Positions 50,158 through 59,035 of a stretch of 64,000 nucleotides of DNA are shown here, in pieces. The stretch spans positions 124,001-188,000 of the forward strand of contig NZ_MLCL01000062.1 in NCBI RefSeq assembly GCF_001942625.1, in the 5' to 3' direction. The first letter of the stretch is position 1. Each line of letters starts with the position of its first letter. Origin of the DNA: Mycobacterium syngnathidarum (GTDB lineage: Bacteria > Actinomycetota > Actinomycetes > Mycobacteriales > Mycobacteriaceae). The notes below the pieces were generated by a model that saw nothing but the letters and a program-made list of their open reading frames with translations, made no database searches and had not been told where the DNA came from. Position numbers and translations under genes: made by a program.

Positions 50158-50218
50158 GCCGATTTCTACCGCTGGGCTGTGACTCGCGAAGTCCAGCCAC
50201 CCTTGAGTAGAAACCGGC
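50158..50218. repeat. 61-base palindromic repeat element, copy 2
   Basis: Left arm GCCGATTTCTAC (50158-50169) pairs with GTAGAAACCGGC (50207-50218) with one mismatch; the inner GGGCTG (50174) and CAGCC (50194) also pair. Same total length, arm sequence and arm offsets as the element at 5220-5280. Lies between pmt and arcA, which converge, and may stop transcription from both. Confidence 0.75.
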
Positions 50219-50240
50219 GATACACCCGGCCAAGGAATCC

Positions 50241-51449
50241 CTAAAGCAAGTCTCGTGCCGCCGGGCAGGACATACAGCGTGGCCCGCCACGGCCCGTACC
50301 CAACTCCGAGGCCTCGATCGGCAGCACTTCGATGCCCGAATCAGCCAGCCGGGCATTGGTTTCCGAGTTGCGCTCATAAGCCACCACCACACCCGGCGCC
50401 ACGGCCAGGGTGTTGTTGCCGTCATCCCATTGCTCACGTTCAGCGGTGACCGGATCGAGCCCGGTGTCGATCACCCGGAGCTGCTCGATCCCCATCGCCT
50501 CGGCAGCCGCCGCCACGAAAGGCACCTCGTCGTCGATCCGGATGCCGGCCTCGGTGCGATGAATGGTGAACGCCGACAACGAGTCCACGATATTGGGATA
50601 CATCACCACCGCGTCGACGTCGACCATGGTGCACACGGTGTCCAAGTGCATCTGCGCGCGCTCCTGCCGGATCGGGACCGCCAGCACGGTGTGGGCCAGG
50701 TCGTCGTCGAACAGGCTGCGCGCCAACGCCTCTGCTCCGGCCGGCGTGGTCCGCTCCCCCACGCCGACCGCCACCACCCCGGGCCCCAGCAGCAGCACGT
50801 CTCCACCTTCGACGGGCGCCGAACGGGATTCGTAGGCGCGCCGGACACCGAGAAACCGTGGATGATGGGCGTAGATCACGTCGGTCAGCGAGGTCTCACG
50901 GACCCGGGCCGGCAGCGCGAGCGAGGTGATGGCCACGCGCGGGCCGATCCAGAACGACGAATCGCGGGTGAACAGCAGATTGGGCAGCGGCTCGATCACG
51001 AAATCACCGCCGTGGTGCATGAGGCGTACCAGTGAGAGTTCGGCTCCGTGGAACGGCACCTCGTTGAAGGTCATCCCGGCCATCAGGATGTGCGCCAGAT
51101 CAACCGGCGGTAGGGTGCGCAGGTAGGACGAAAGTTCTTGGGCCAGTGGCACGCCCAGGCGTCGCGCATCGACGGCGGCCGAGATGCCGTGCATTCGCGC
51201 GGCCCCACTGTGCGCCAGCGACTCCGTCAGCAGATCGGCCAGGAGCAACACCTCCACGCCACGGGAACGCAACACATCCGCGAACGCGTCGTGCTCACGT
51301 TGCGCCTTGGCCACCCACGGCAACCCGTCGAAGAGCAGGGCGTCGTTGTTACGGGGCGTCAACCGCTGCAACTCCGGGCCGGGCCGGTGCAGGATGACGG
51401 CGCGCAGGGTGCCGACCTCAGAGTTGGAACCGAACACCGCAGTCTCCAC
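50241..51449 (-). CDS. arcA: Arginine deiminase
   Basis: 402 residues. Converts arginine to citrulline and ammonia. Guanidino-modifying fold: [36 protein letters not shown] and the catalytic Cys in [13 protein letters not shown] near the end. No arcB or arcC in the window, so the full pathway is not shown. GTG 51449, divergent from soxR with a 33-base gap containing the SoxR-type palindrome. Corresponds to Rv1001. Confidence 0.96.
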   Translation of the reverse strand: METAVFGSNSEVGTLRAVILHRPGPELQRLTPRNNDALLFDGLPWVAKAQREHDAFADVLRSRGVEVLLLADLLTESLAHSGAARMHGISAAVDARRLGVPLAQELSSYLRTLPPVDLAHILMAGMTFNEVPFHGAELSLVRLMHHGGDFVIEPLPNLLFTRDSSFWIGPRVAITSLALPARVRETSLTDVIYAHHPRFLGVRRAYESRSAPVEGGDVLLLGPGVVAVGVGERTTPAGAEALARSLFDDDLAHTVLAVPIRQERAQMHLDTVCTMVDVDAVVMYPNIVDSLSAFTIHRTEAGIRIDDEVPFVAAAAEAMGIEQLRVIDTGLDPVTAEREQWDDGNNTLAVAPGVVVAYERNSETNARLADSGIEVLPIEASELGTGRGGPRCMSCPAARDLL

Positions 51450-51462
51450 CTCATGACGTTAA

Positions 51463-51478
51463 CTCAACTATGGTTGAG
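51463..51478. promoter_or_regulatory. SoxR-type operator in the arcA-soxR gap
   Basis: CTCAAC and GTTGAG, six-base arms around TATG, similar to the CCTCAA-based SoxR box. It ends four bases before ATG 51483 of soxR and lies 14 bases before the arcA start, so it could affect both. Confidence 0.65.
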
Positions 51479-51482
51479 GTGT

Positions 51483-51914
51483 ATGGAGACGCACGAGTTA
51501 ACTCCTGGCGAGATGTCGCTGCGCAGCGGCGTGGCGGTGTCCGCACTGCACTTCTACGAGCGCGAGGGCTTAATCGCCAGTCGCCGCACCTCAGGAAACC
51601 AGCGGCGCTACGCGCGCGAGACACTGCGCCGCGTGGCCTTCATCCGGATGTCGCAGCGCCTGGGCATACCGCTGGCCCGCATCCGCGAGGCACTGTCCAG
51701 CCTGCCCGACGACCGGATCCCGACCAGCAAGGACTGGGCCAGGCTCTCGGCCGGTTGGCGTCAGGACCTCGACGACCGCATCCTGCACCTGCAACGGCTG
51801 CGCGACAACCTGACCGGATGCATCGGCTGCGGCTGCCTGAGCCTCAAGACCTGCCAGCTGACCAACCCCGGCGACGTCCTCGCCGAGCGCGGGCCGGGCG
51901 CCTCCCGCCTCTAA
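51483..51914 (+). CDS. soxR: Redox-sensitive MerR-family activator SoxR
   Basis: 143 residues. MerR winged helix ([20 protein letters not shown]), dimerisation helix, and the [2Fe-2S] site CX2CXCX5C as Cys113, 116, 118 and 124 ([12 protein letters not shown]). Oxidation by redox-cycling compounds activates it. ATG 51483; the frame upstream is antisense to arcA. Targets are unknown: no soxS-like gene is present, and actinobacterial SoxR usually controls oxidoreductases or exporters directly. Confidence 0.93.
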   Translation: METHELTPGEMSLRSGVAVSALHFYEREGLIASRRTSGNQRRYARETLRRVAFIRMSQRLGIPLARIREALSSLPDDRIPTSKDWARLSAGWRQDLDDRILHLQRLRDNLTGCIGCGCLSLKTCQLTNPGDVLAERGPGASRL

Positions 51915-51948
51915 CGCACTCGAACGTCTGTGCGATACACTCGCGCGC

Positions 51949-52545
51949 ATGGAGCTGGCGTTGCAAGGCTCACTGTTCGAGCACGCTGAACGTCGTCGAC
52001 TCGGCAACGGCGCCTGGGTGGAACTGCGGTCGGGCTGGTTGCCCGATGCCGACTCGCTGTTCGAGGAGTTGATGGACGAGATCCCGTGGCGATCCGAGGA
52101 ACGTGAGATGTATGACCGGGTGGTGGCCGTGCCACGGCTGGTCAGCTTTCACCACCTGATCAACGAGCCGGTGCCGCACCCTCGCCTGAAACAAATCCGA
52201 CGCAGACTCAATGACACCTTCGGTGGTGAGCTCGGAGAACCGTTCACCACCGCCGGGCTGTGCCTGTACCGCGACGGCAATGACAGTGTCGCCTGGCACG
52301 GTGACACCATCGGCCGCAGCCGCACCGAGGACACCATGGTGGCCATCGTCGGGCTCGGGGCGACAAGGGTTTTCGCGTTGCGCCCGCGCGGTGGCGGTCA
52401 TGCCCTGCGGCTGCAGCACCGCCACGGCGATCTGTTGGTGATGGGCGGATCGTGCCAGCGCACCTGGGAGCATTCGATACCGAAGACCACCAGCCTGGTC
52501 GGGCCGCGCATCAGCATCCAGTTCCGTCCGCACGACGTGCGCTGA
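51949..52545 (+). CDS. AlkB-like 2-oxoglutarate/Fe(II) dioxygenase
   Basis: 198 residues. The HxD...H iron triad is His117, Asp119 (WHGD) and His175 (TWEHSIPK); Arg187 and Arg193 (RISIQFR) bind 2-oxoglutarate. LCLYRDGNDSVAWHGD is typical of the ALKBH2/3-like alkylated-DNA repair subfamily. Corresponds to Rv1000c. Starts 34 bases after soxR on the same strand, so it may be read from the same transcript. Confidence 0.88.
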   Translation: MELALQGSLFEHAERRRLGNGAWVELRSGWLPDADSLFEELMDEIPWRSEEREMYDRVVAVPRLVSFHHLINEPVPHPRLKQIRRRLNDTFGGELGEPFTTAGLCLYRDGNDSVAWHGDTIGRSRTEDTMVAIVGLGATRVFALRPRGGGHALRLQHRHGDLLVMGGSCQRTWEHSIPKTTSLVGPRISIQFRPHDVR

Positions 52546-52548
52546 AGC

Positions 52549-53226
52549 TCACGAGCCTCTTACATCGGCGACGGCGGCGCTGAGCAGGTCACGAGCCCGC
52601 TTGTCATCTACCCGCGACACCGGCTTGCCCGGCTCCACCAACGGGTTGGCGGTGACGATCACCATGAAAGTGTCGAAACTGGCGACGTAGTTGTACAACT
52701 CTCCGGTGCGCGCGTGGCCGCCCATCACGGTCTGCACGATGCGGTGTGTCCCGGTGGTGCGCGCCCCTTCGATCTGCGGGGCCTCGACCACGTCCACCTG
52801 CCCGCGGACCGCGGGGCCCAGGAACTTCACCTTTTTGCAGGCATCATCGGGGTCGTTCACCGGGACCGGTTCGGAGGTCTCCACGGCCAGCACGATGAAC
52901 CGGTTGCCCGCGCCTTCGGCCGTGGTCGCGGCCATGTTGCCTTTCAGCCCCTCCGGAAACGACTGCCCTTCGGCGAATTTCGCACAATCGGCAGGGTCAA
53001 CCTTCACCCCGGGCGGCATCTTGTGCGGCGCCAACATTTTCGGGTCGATCCCGGTGGGCGCCACATCGGTCACCTTGAATTCCGGGCCGAAGGTGGAGCG
53101 CACCTTGGCGACGTTGGCGATGTCCGCGTGGGCGGAATCCGACTGGTCCGATTGACCGCAAGCGACCAATCCGGTGGCGCAGGCGAGGACGCCGGCGCAG
53201 GCGAGTAACACGTTGCGGTTCCACAT
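52549..53226 (-). CDS. Lipoprotein, DUF5642-like (first of a pair)
   Basis: 225 residues. Lipobox LVAC with Cys23. The mature domain has paired cysteines in VDPADCAKFAEG and DDACKKVKFLGP and ends in a helix RARDLLSAAVADVRGS. Belongs to the mycobacterial lipoprotein group around Rv0999. Function unknown; envelope-anchored. Its stop lies three bases from the convergent AlkB-like stop. Confidence 0.75.
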   Translation of the reverse strand: MWNRNVLLACAGVLACATGLVACGQSDQSDSAHADIANVAKVRSTFGPEFKVTDVAPTGIDPKMLAPHKMPPGVKVDPADCAKFAEGQSFPEGLKGNMAATTAEGAGNRFIVLAVETSEPVPVNDPDDACKKVKFLGPAVRGQVDVVEAPQIEGARTTGTHRIVQTVMGGHARTGELYNYVASFDTFMVIVTANPLVEPGKPVSRVDDKRARDLLSAAVADVRGS

Positions 53227-53255
53227 CGCACGTCAACTTACCCGGCTCCGCCGAC

Positions 53256-53936
53256 TCAGCCGCGTAACGCCGAAACAGTTTTTACCAGCAGTCCGGTGGC
53301 GAACGCGGGCTCGAGCCGAGGATTCGGCGAGCCGGGGTCGGTGACCACGCTGACGAACACGTAATAGCCGTCGGCGAGATCCGCGGTGAACGTGTCGGCG
53401 TGGGATCGGGTTTCGGTGCCGCCTTCGACGATCGTGGCGACGGCGGTGGACATGCCGGCGGTTTCGGCATCCTCGATCGGTGGAGCAGCGACGGCGGTGA
53501 CCGTGCCGACAGAATGGCCACCCGACACACTCCACTGCTCACACGGTGGGTCATCGCGGTCCGCGGGCACACCCGGGCCCAGCTTCGATACGCCCGCGTA
53601 CACGATGCCGCCCGGCCCGGAGGCCGACCAACCCCGGGTCGGCTCGACTTCGCGGGCCGCCAGCTGCCCGCATTCCTCCGGGTCGGCCGTCCAGTCCCGG
53701 CCGAAACCCCACAGCGATATCGGGGTGGCTTCGGGCGCGATGGACACCACCTCATAGCCGGGCGGCAGGTCCTGACGTACCCGTTCGATGCGTGCCGGGT
53801 TGACCGTCACGGAGCTGCCCGCGGTCCGGGACGCTGACGATGTCCGCACCGATTCTGGCGCCGGCCGCGGCCCGCACGCCACCCCGCAGACCAGGGTGCA
53901 CGTCAGCAGGACCGCCGGGACGGCGAAAGGGTGCAC
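53256..53936 (-). CDS. Lipoprotein, DUF5642-like (second of a pair)
   Basis: 226 residues. Lipobox GVAC with Cys21. Same overall plan as the downstream lipoprotein: DPEECGQLAAREVEP and DPPCEQWSVSGG supply a Cys pair, and a C-terminal helix ends with LLVKTVSALRG. The two adjacent genes look like an old tandem duplication. GTG 53936 starts directly at the signal peptide; upstream residues in frame are not signal-like. Confidence 0.72.
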   Translation of the reverse strand: MHPFAVPAVLLTCTLVCGVACGPRPAPESVRTSSASRTAGSSVTVNPARIERVRQDLPPGYEVVSIAPEATPISLWGFGRDWTADPEECGQLAAREVEPTRGWSASGPGGIVYAGVSKLGPGVPADRDDPPCEQWSVSGGHSVGTVTAVAAPPIEDAETAGMSTAVATIVEGGTETRSHADTFTADLADGYYVFVSVVTDPGSPNPRLEPAFATGLLVKTVSALRG

Positions 53937-54114
53937 GGCGTTTTGATACCACAGTCGGCCAACGGCTGAGGCTGCCCCGCCCGAGCGGCCGGAACATTTC
54001 ACTGCGCAAGAGTCGCGGCGCCGGACTGCGCCTTCTTCCAGCTATCGGCCGGCGGAGCGCTTATCGTGCCACTCAGTTGCGCCTCACCCGGGCGTTTGAA
54101 CCGATGGGAGACCG

Positions 54115-54816
54115 ATGAGCACGTCAATGAGGGCCGGTGGACTCGTCGTCGCCGCCGTCGCGCTCGGGGTCATGTTGACCGGCTGCGGCGGCAAGACGGT
54201 GTCGGGCACCGCGACCGAGCCGACCGGCAGCAGCCAGACAAGTACCGAGCCGACGAAAACCACGGCGGCCGAAACAGACACGCCGACGGCAGGGCACCAG
54301 TACACGATCGTCGACTACGTCCGCGACAACAACATCACCGAAACGCCGGTACACCGCGGCGATCCGGGCACACCCACCCTTGACATGCCGATTCCCGAGG
54401 GATGGACGGATGCGGGCTCGTCGATACCCGAATGGGCCTGGGGCGCAATCGTGTCCACCGATCCGGCGTTCGCCGCGGATCCACCGTCGATCATCGCGCT
54501 GATGTCCAAGCTGACCGGCGACGTTGACCCGGCCAAGATCCTGGAATACGCCCCGAACGAGATCAGGAACATGCCGGGCTACCAGAACCAGGGCGACGGA
54601 TCGGCCGACGAACTCAGCGGATTCGACGCGTATCAGATCGGCGGCACCTGGGTGAAAGACGGCGCCACCCGGTTGATCGCTCAGAAAACCGTGGTGATCC
54701 CCGCCGACGACGGTCTGTTCGTGCTGCAGTTGAACGCCGATGGCACCGAGGAACAGATGGGCCCGTTGATGGACGCGACCGCGGCCATCGACGATCAGAC
54801 GGTCATCACGCCGTAG
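54115..54816 (+). CDS. LpqN/LpqT-family lipoprotein
   Basis: 233 residues. Lipobox MLTGC (Cys24) then a Thr/Ser/Pro linker and an LpqN-type domain (TIVDYVRDNNITETPVHRGD, MPIPEGWTDAGSSIPEW, KTVVIPADDGLFVLQLNADG). Same family as LpqT at 25428 but without its WxxYxNPN region. ATG 54115 follows GGGAGACCG. Its stop overlaps the convergent AroE-like gene by 11 bases. Confidence 0.8.
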   Translation: MSTSMRAGGLVVAAVALGVMLTGCGGKTVSGTATEPTGSSQTSTEPTKTTAAETDTPTAGHQYTIVDYVRDNNITETPVHRGDPGTPTLDMPIPEGWTDAGSSIPEWAWGAIVSTDPAFAADPPSIIALMSKLTGDVDPAKILEYAPNEIRNMPGYQNQGDGSADELSGFDAYQIGGTWVKDGATRLIAQKTVVIPADDGLFVLQLNADGTEEQMGPLMDATAAIDDQTVITP

Positions 54817-55672
54817 CCGGCCGACGCGAGAAGGCCGACGCGGCGGCCACTTGCTCACGCGTGGGCCGCACACCGGTGTAGCGCTCGAATTGTTCTGCGG
54901 CCTGCAGCGCGATCACCTCGGCGCCGGTGATCACCGGCAGGCCCGCGGCCCTGGCCGCGGTGATCATTGGGGTCTCGGCGGGCACGGCCACCACATCGAG
55001 CACTGCAGCCGCAGCCTCGATCGTGGCCGGCTCGAAGGCGCTGCGGTCCTCGTCGGGCCCACCGGCCATACCGATCGGGGTGACGTTGACCAGGATCGGT
55101 GCCGTCAATGTGCCCACCTCGGTCGCATAGTCGTAGCCGAGTCTCTCGGCCAGTACCCGGCCGGCTCCGGCATTGCGCGCGACAACGGTTCCCCGGAGAA
55201 ATCCCTTGTCCCGCAAGGCTGCCCCGACCGCCTTGGCCATACCGCCGCTGCCCCGGATCAGCACCGCATCACCCGGATCCAACCGTTCGACGAGTTGTTG
55301 CACCGCCAGGTAGTCGGTGTTGGAGGCGACGAGGTGGCCGCCGGGGGTCGACAAGTCGTTGACGATCGTGTTGACCGCGTCGATCGCGAGCGCCGACGGT
55401 TCGATCTCGTCGACGAGGGCCATGACGTCCTTCTTGAACGGCATGGATACCGAGCAGCCGCGGATACCCAGAGCCCGCACGCCGCCGATCGCCGCAGCGA
55501 TATCGGTTGTGGTGAAAGCCTTGTAGAGGTAATCCAAGCCGAGTTCGTCATAGAGATAGTTGTGAAAACGGGTCCCGATGTTGCTGGGCCGGGCGGCCAG
55601 CGATATGCACACCCGCGTGTCCTTGTTCAGTGGTGGCCTTCGGCCACGGGCGGTCTCCGGAGGCACACTCAC
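54806..55672 (-). CDS. Shikimate 5-dehydrogenase-like protein
   Basis: 288 residues. Two-domain AroE fold: SVSMPFKKD places the catalytic Lys near 80, DAVNTIVND and SNTDYLAVQQLVE follow, and the NADP loop is LIRGSGGMAKAVGAAL. The substrate loop SxS near the N-terminus is changed (SLAARPSN), so it may be an AroE paralog such as YdiB-like or aminoshikimate dehydrogenase rather than the shikimate-pathway enzyme. ATG overlaps the pat stop by four bases, so they form an operon. Confidence 0.85.
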   Translation of the reverse strand: MSVPPETARGRRPPLNKDTRVCISLAARPSNIGTRFHNYLYDELGLDYLYKAFTTTDIAAAIGGVRALGIRGCSVSMPFKKDVMALVDEIEPSALAIDAVNTIVNDLSTPGGHLVASNTDYLAVQQLVERLDPGDAVLIRGSGGMAKAVGAALRDKGFLRGTVVARNAGAGRVLAERLGYDYATEVGTLTAPILVNVTPIGMAGGPDEDRSAFEPATIEAAAAVLDVVAVPAETPMITAARAAGLPVITGAEVIALQAAEQFERYTGVRPTREQVAAASAFSRRPATA

Positions 55673-56670
55673 TGGCTCACCGCCCGGATCACCTGACGCG
55701 TCGCATCCCGGATCTTCGCAGCCAATTCGGGTTCCAGGCTCAGCGTGTCGACAGGGGGCACCGCGACGTTCGTGAGCACCACGCCCAGATCTTCACGCTC
55801 CCACACCGCCCCAAGCCGGTCCAGGATGCGCCTCATGGCGTAGTTGTCGCTGAGCACCCGTGCGGTGAAACGTTGAATACCAAGGTAATTCGCCGCCACC
55901 ACCAGTGCGTCCATCAGGAAGGTACCGATACCGCGGCCCTGGTAATCGTCGCCGACGGTGAACGCCACCTCCGCCGTGGTCGCATCGTGGCCCTCGCGGA
56001 CCACGCGCGCGTCGGCCACGACCGGCCCCAGCGCCCCCTCGGTCATCACCCAGACGAAATGGTCCGCATAGTCGACCTCGAACAGATACTCCAACAGCGC
56101 CTTGGTCGGCTTACGCACAGATTGGAACCGCCGGTAGAGCGTCTCGCTGGAGAACTCGACCGGCCCGTTCAAGGTGCGCTCGACGTCGCCGGGCAGCACG
56201 GGCCGTAGGTAGAGCCAGTCGCCATTGCGCATCTGCACCGGGATGGGCGTGATGAACCCGGCCAGCCGCTGGCGGGCGATGCGGACCAGACGGTCGAACA
56301 TGCCCGGCAGATGCAGGATGACCTCGAACGCGTCACGGTCACCCACCCACCCGGACACCGGTTCGAGGGCAGTCACCGTGGCGGTGCGCGCCGTATCGCG
56401 CAGCAGCGCGATCTCACCGATGATCAGGCCGGGTTCCAGGTCCGCCACCACGGACTGCCCGTCGGGCCCGGCGTGGACCGCCCGGGTTCGCCCGGAGGCG
56501 ATCAGCATGAACGTCAGGGCCGGATCGCCCTGCCGGATCAGTACCTGCCCGGGCGCTGCCGACATCGGCCGCAGCAGGGCCGTCAGCGGCGCCAGCACGG
56601 ACGGCCGACATCCGGCGAAGAATTCCAGTGCCGCCAGGTCGTCGGCACTGATCTCGGTCAGATCGGCCAC
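55669..56670 (-). CDS. pat: cAMP-regulated protein lysine acetyltransferase
   Basis: 333 residues, the fusion known from Rv0998 and M. smegmatis Pat. Residues about 10-140 are a cyclic-nucleotide-binding domain with the phosphate cassette GEIALLRDTARTATV (85-99). Residues about 150-310 are a GNAT acetyltransferase with the catalytic Glu234 (AEVAFTVGDDYQGRGIGT) and the acetyl-CoA loop. cAMP relieves autoinhibition; known targets are acetyl-CoA synthetase and FadD enzymes. Full length. ATG 56670, upstream of the AroE-like gene with which it overlaps. Confidence 0.95.
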   Translation of the reverse strand: MADLTEISADDLAALEFFAGCRPSVLAPLTALLRPMSAAPGQVLIRQGDPALTFMLIASGRTRAVHAGPDGQSVVADLEPGLIIGEIALLRDTARTATVTALEPVSGWVGDRDAFEVILHLPGMFDRLVRIARQRLAGFITPIPVQMRNGDWLYLRPVLPGDVERTLNGPVEFSSETLYRRFQSVRKPTKALLEYLFEVDYADHFVWVMTEGALGPVVADARVVREGHDATTAEVAFTVGDDYQGRGIGTFLMDALVVAANYLGIQRFTARVLSDNYAMRRILDRLGAVWEREDLGVVLTNVAVPPVDTLSLEPELAAKIRDATRQVIRAVSQ

Positions 56671-56702
56671 GATCCCAGGCTACGGCGCCGCCGCGGGCTC
56701 GG

Positions 56703-57485
56703 TCAGGGCTTGGCGAATCCGGCCTTGGCGAGTGCTTTTTGGCCCGCAGCACCGGTCACCAGGTCGACGAAACGCTGCGCCAACTGCGTGTCGCCGGACT
56801 CTTTCAGCACGGCGATGGGATAGGTGTTGACGGCCTGGGCGGCTTCGGGGACGGCAACACTGGTGACCTTGTCTCCGGCCCCGGCGGCGTCGGTGACGTA
56901 CACCAGCCCGGCGTCGGCCTGGCCGCTGGTCACCTTGCCCAGCACGTCGGTGACCGAGGTCTCCTCACTCACCGGGTCCAGCGTCACCCCGGTGGCCTTC
57001 TCGACCTTCTCGGTCGCGCCACCGCACGGGACGACAGGTGCGCACACCACGACGTTGAGGCCCGGTGTGGCCAGATCGGCGAAGGACTTGATGCCCTTGG
57101 GATTTCCCGGTGCGACGACGATGGTCAACGTGTTGGTGGCGAAGTCGACCGGGCCACCCTCGACGAGGCCCGCGGCCACCGCCTTGTCCATGTTCCGGGC
57201 GTCGGCCGAGGCGAAGACGTCGGCGTCGGCGCCCTGAGTGAGCTGGGTGACCAGGGCAGAGGACCCCGCGAACGAGAACTCCACCGAGCTGCCGGGGTTG
57301 TCGGTCTCGAATTGCTCGCCGATCTCGGTGAACGCCGATTCCAGCGAGGCCGCGGCGAACACCGTGATCGAGCCGCCCTCGGTGGTGGAGGGCGACCCGG
57401 TGCCGTCGGACGAGGTGCAGCCGGCGATCACAGTGGCCACGACCACGGCACTGAACGCCGTCGCGAGCATGCGGACTAGGTTCAC
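56703..57485 (-). CDS. modA: Molybdate ABC transporter substrate-binding lipoprotein
   Basis: 260 residues. Lipobox VIAGC with Cys23, then a class-II periplasmic binding fold: ITVFAAASLESAFTEIGEQF, FSFAGSSALVTQLTQGADAD and DVFASADARNMDKA are ModA hallmarks. Binds molybdate or tungstate outside the membrane. GTG 57485. No modB or modC follows; the neighbours are pat and a type VII pair, so it is an orphan copy or its transporter lies elsewhere. Confidence 0.9.
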   Translation of the reverse strand: MNLVRMLATAFSAVVVATVIAGCTSSDGTGSPSTTEGGSITVFAAASLESAFTEIGEQFETDNPGSSVEFSFAGSSALVTQLTQGADADVFASADARNMDKAVAAGLVEGGPVDFATNTLTIVVAPGNPKGIKSFADLATPGLNVVVCAPVVPCGGATEKVEKATGVTLDPVSEETSVTDVLGKVTSGQADAGLVYVTDAAGAGDKVTSVAVPEAAQAVNTYPIAVLKESGDTQLAQRFVDLVTGAAGQKALAKAGFAKP

Positions 57486-57550
57486 GATTGTCCCTTCGGG
57501 TTTCCGCGGTCACGATCGAGTGCGAGCGTATCGACGCCGGTACGGCCCGG

Positions 57551-58105
57551 TCACACCGAGAAGCGGATGGTGGCGAGCTCAAGGGCCTTGCCCTCGAGCC
57601 GTTGACCCAGATAGATCTCGGCCTGGATCAGCCGCTCGCAGTGCCAGCGGATGTCCTCGGCATGCTCGCGAGACGCCGTGTAGCGCACCGCCATTGTGCT
57701 CACGTCGATGCGTCGGGTGTCGCTCACCCGGAGGTTCTCGGACACCCGGAACCCGTCTTCCTCGGCAGCCGTGATGGCCTCAAGCACCTGGCCCACAGCC
57801 AACCGGATGTCACGGCATCCGTTCTCGGCGATCTCGGAGGCTTCACGCTGAATGTCGCCCTGCTTGCGGACCACCGCTGCGTCGGCACCGACCTGCTCGC
57901 CGGCGACTTCACTGGCGGTACCCGACCATTCCGCCCCGCCGGGTGCACACACGTTCTGCCGATGCCACTCGAACAATTCCTCGGACTCGGCCGCCAACTG
58001 CCGCCAGCGCGCGGCAGCGTCCGCGAGATACGTTGTGTCCCAACTCTCCAACTGAGAGCGAGTCAGCGCTCCACCCAACGGACCGGCAGCTGGTACGTCA
58101 TTCAC
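57551..58105 (-). CDS. Type VII secretion-type N-terminal domain protein, probably truncated toxin
   Basis: 184 residues, all helical. It matches the N-terminal domain of mycobacterial type VII polymorphic toxins (ALTRSQLESWDTTYLADAAA, GAEWSGTASEVAGEQVG, ENLRVSDTRRIDVSTMAVRY). In the full-length proteins this domain is followed by a linker and toxin; here the stop comes exactly at the domain end (LATIRFSV). There is no toxin or immunity gene downstream before modA. It overlaps its small partner by four bases. Likely exported through an ESX system encoded elsewhere; may be a stand-alone protein or a remnant. Confidence 0.7.
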   Translation of the reverse strand: MNDVPAAGPLGGALTRSQLESWDTTYLADAAARWRQLAAESEELFEWHRQNVCAPGGAEWSGTASEVAGEQVGADAAVVRKQGDIQREASEIAENGCRDIRLAVGQVLEAITAAEEDGFRVSENLRVSDTRRIDVSTMAVRYTASREHAEDIRWHCERLIQAEIYLGQRLEGKALELATIRFSV

Positions 58106-58377
58106 ATCAACTCCGCCAGACCTCCGGCGTGTTGTTCATCGACCGCGCCGTATCGATGTGCGGCCGCCGACAGGTATCCCGCCTGCGTTCTGACGCGACC
58201 CGACTGAGAGGCCCGCGCGGTAATCACCGCGTCGTCCATCGCCGCGACACCGGTGCTGCTCGGGTAGCTCCCGGCGTCCGGGCGCGCGGGTGGCACCCCC
58301 AATTCGGCAGCGATCACCTCGCTGCTAGTGGCCCCCGCTCGAAGCGCCCCCGGGTCCACTCTCAGATCGTTTGCCAT
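58102..58377 (-). CDS. Small type VII secretion partner (EspC/DUF2580-like)
   Basis: 91 residues. Helical hairpin protein resembling EspC/DUF2580 secretion targets: LRVDPGALRAGATSSEVIAA, then a Gly/Pro/Ser-rich turn and a second helix RVRTQAGYLSAAAHRYGAVD with the C-terminal YxxxD-type export signal (Tyr77...Asp80-like spacing). ATG 58377; its stop overlaps the next gene start (ATGA). It probably forms a secreted pair with that gene product. Confidence 0.7.
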   Translation of the reverse strand: MANDLRVDPGALRAGATSSEVIAAELGVPPARPDAGSYPSSTGVAAMDDAVITARASQSGRVRTQAGYLSAAAHRYGAVDEQHAGGLAELM

Positions 58378-58516
58378 AGCAATCCCCCAACTGGCCAATC
58401 TGTTCCCCAAGGCTAACGGAATTGGCTGGGTTGAGCCCAGGGGCTGAGCAAGTATGCCATTGCGAACTGGCGCCGACCAAGAGCGGGTTTGTCGCCGTCC
58501 GGCCACCTGGCGGCCA

Positions 58517-58888
58517 TCAACCGGCCGTCCTCAAGCACTCACTGAGACTGAGGACTTGGCCAGTAATGAAGCTGGCACCGTCAGAGGCCGAGAACAGCAC
58601 CGCTTTGGCGACCTCGTCAGGATCCGCGTCCCGACGGGCCGGGATGACTCAGATCGGCCCGTCGCGCACCTTGGCCGGAAGCGAATCGGACAGCGAGGTG
58701 TCGGCCGGTCCAGGGCAAACCCGGTTGACGTTGATCTGATGGCCGGCCACCTCACGCGGGAGCGACCTGATCAAGGCGATCAAGCCACCGTTGGTGCCGA
58801 CGTAGACCGCCTCTCCCGGACTGCGCACTCGCACCGCATCGCTGGCAATGCCGGCGATCTTTGCCATATCGCCATCGGTGGGGATCAT
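58517..58888 (-). pseudogene. Decayed short-chain dehydrogenase (3' part only)
   Basis: One reverse frame from ATG 58888 reads IASDAVRVRSPGEAVYVG, then GHQINVNRVCPGPADT, the second half of an SDR; it ends at a stop near 58649. The C-terminus continues in another frame (DADPDEVAKAVLFSAS, GASFITGQVL) down to 58517. The catalytic YxxxK is YVGTN, so the Lys is lost. The N-terminal Rossmann part is missing. Resembles BadH-type hydroxyacyl-CoA dehydrogenases. Clear pseudogene. The remainder of 58378-59035 is non-coding apart from the echA promoter region. Confidence 0.75.
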
Positions 58889-58955
58889 TTCGAGTAGGGC
58901 GTGGGTGAATGTCTCGGCGTGTTACCACACACGGACAGATCTGATTTCAACCACT

Positions 58956-58981
58956 CGGTCGATAATTGACTCAATGGTCGA
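58956..58981. promoter_or_regulatory. Candidate TetR half-sites upstream of the enoyl-CoA hydratase
   Basis: CGGTCGA at 58956 and GGTCGA at 58976 match the half-site of the perfect palindrome found at 60469-60490 in front of the neighbouring TetR gene. The region lies 55-80 bases upstream of ATG 59036. Confidence 0.35.
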
Positions 58982-59035
58982 ACACTCATAGGTTCGGTTG
59001 AACAGTTATGTGCCCGACAGGAGGGACACTCCCCC

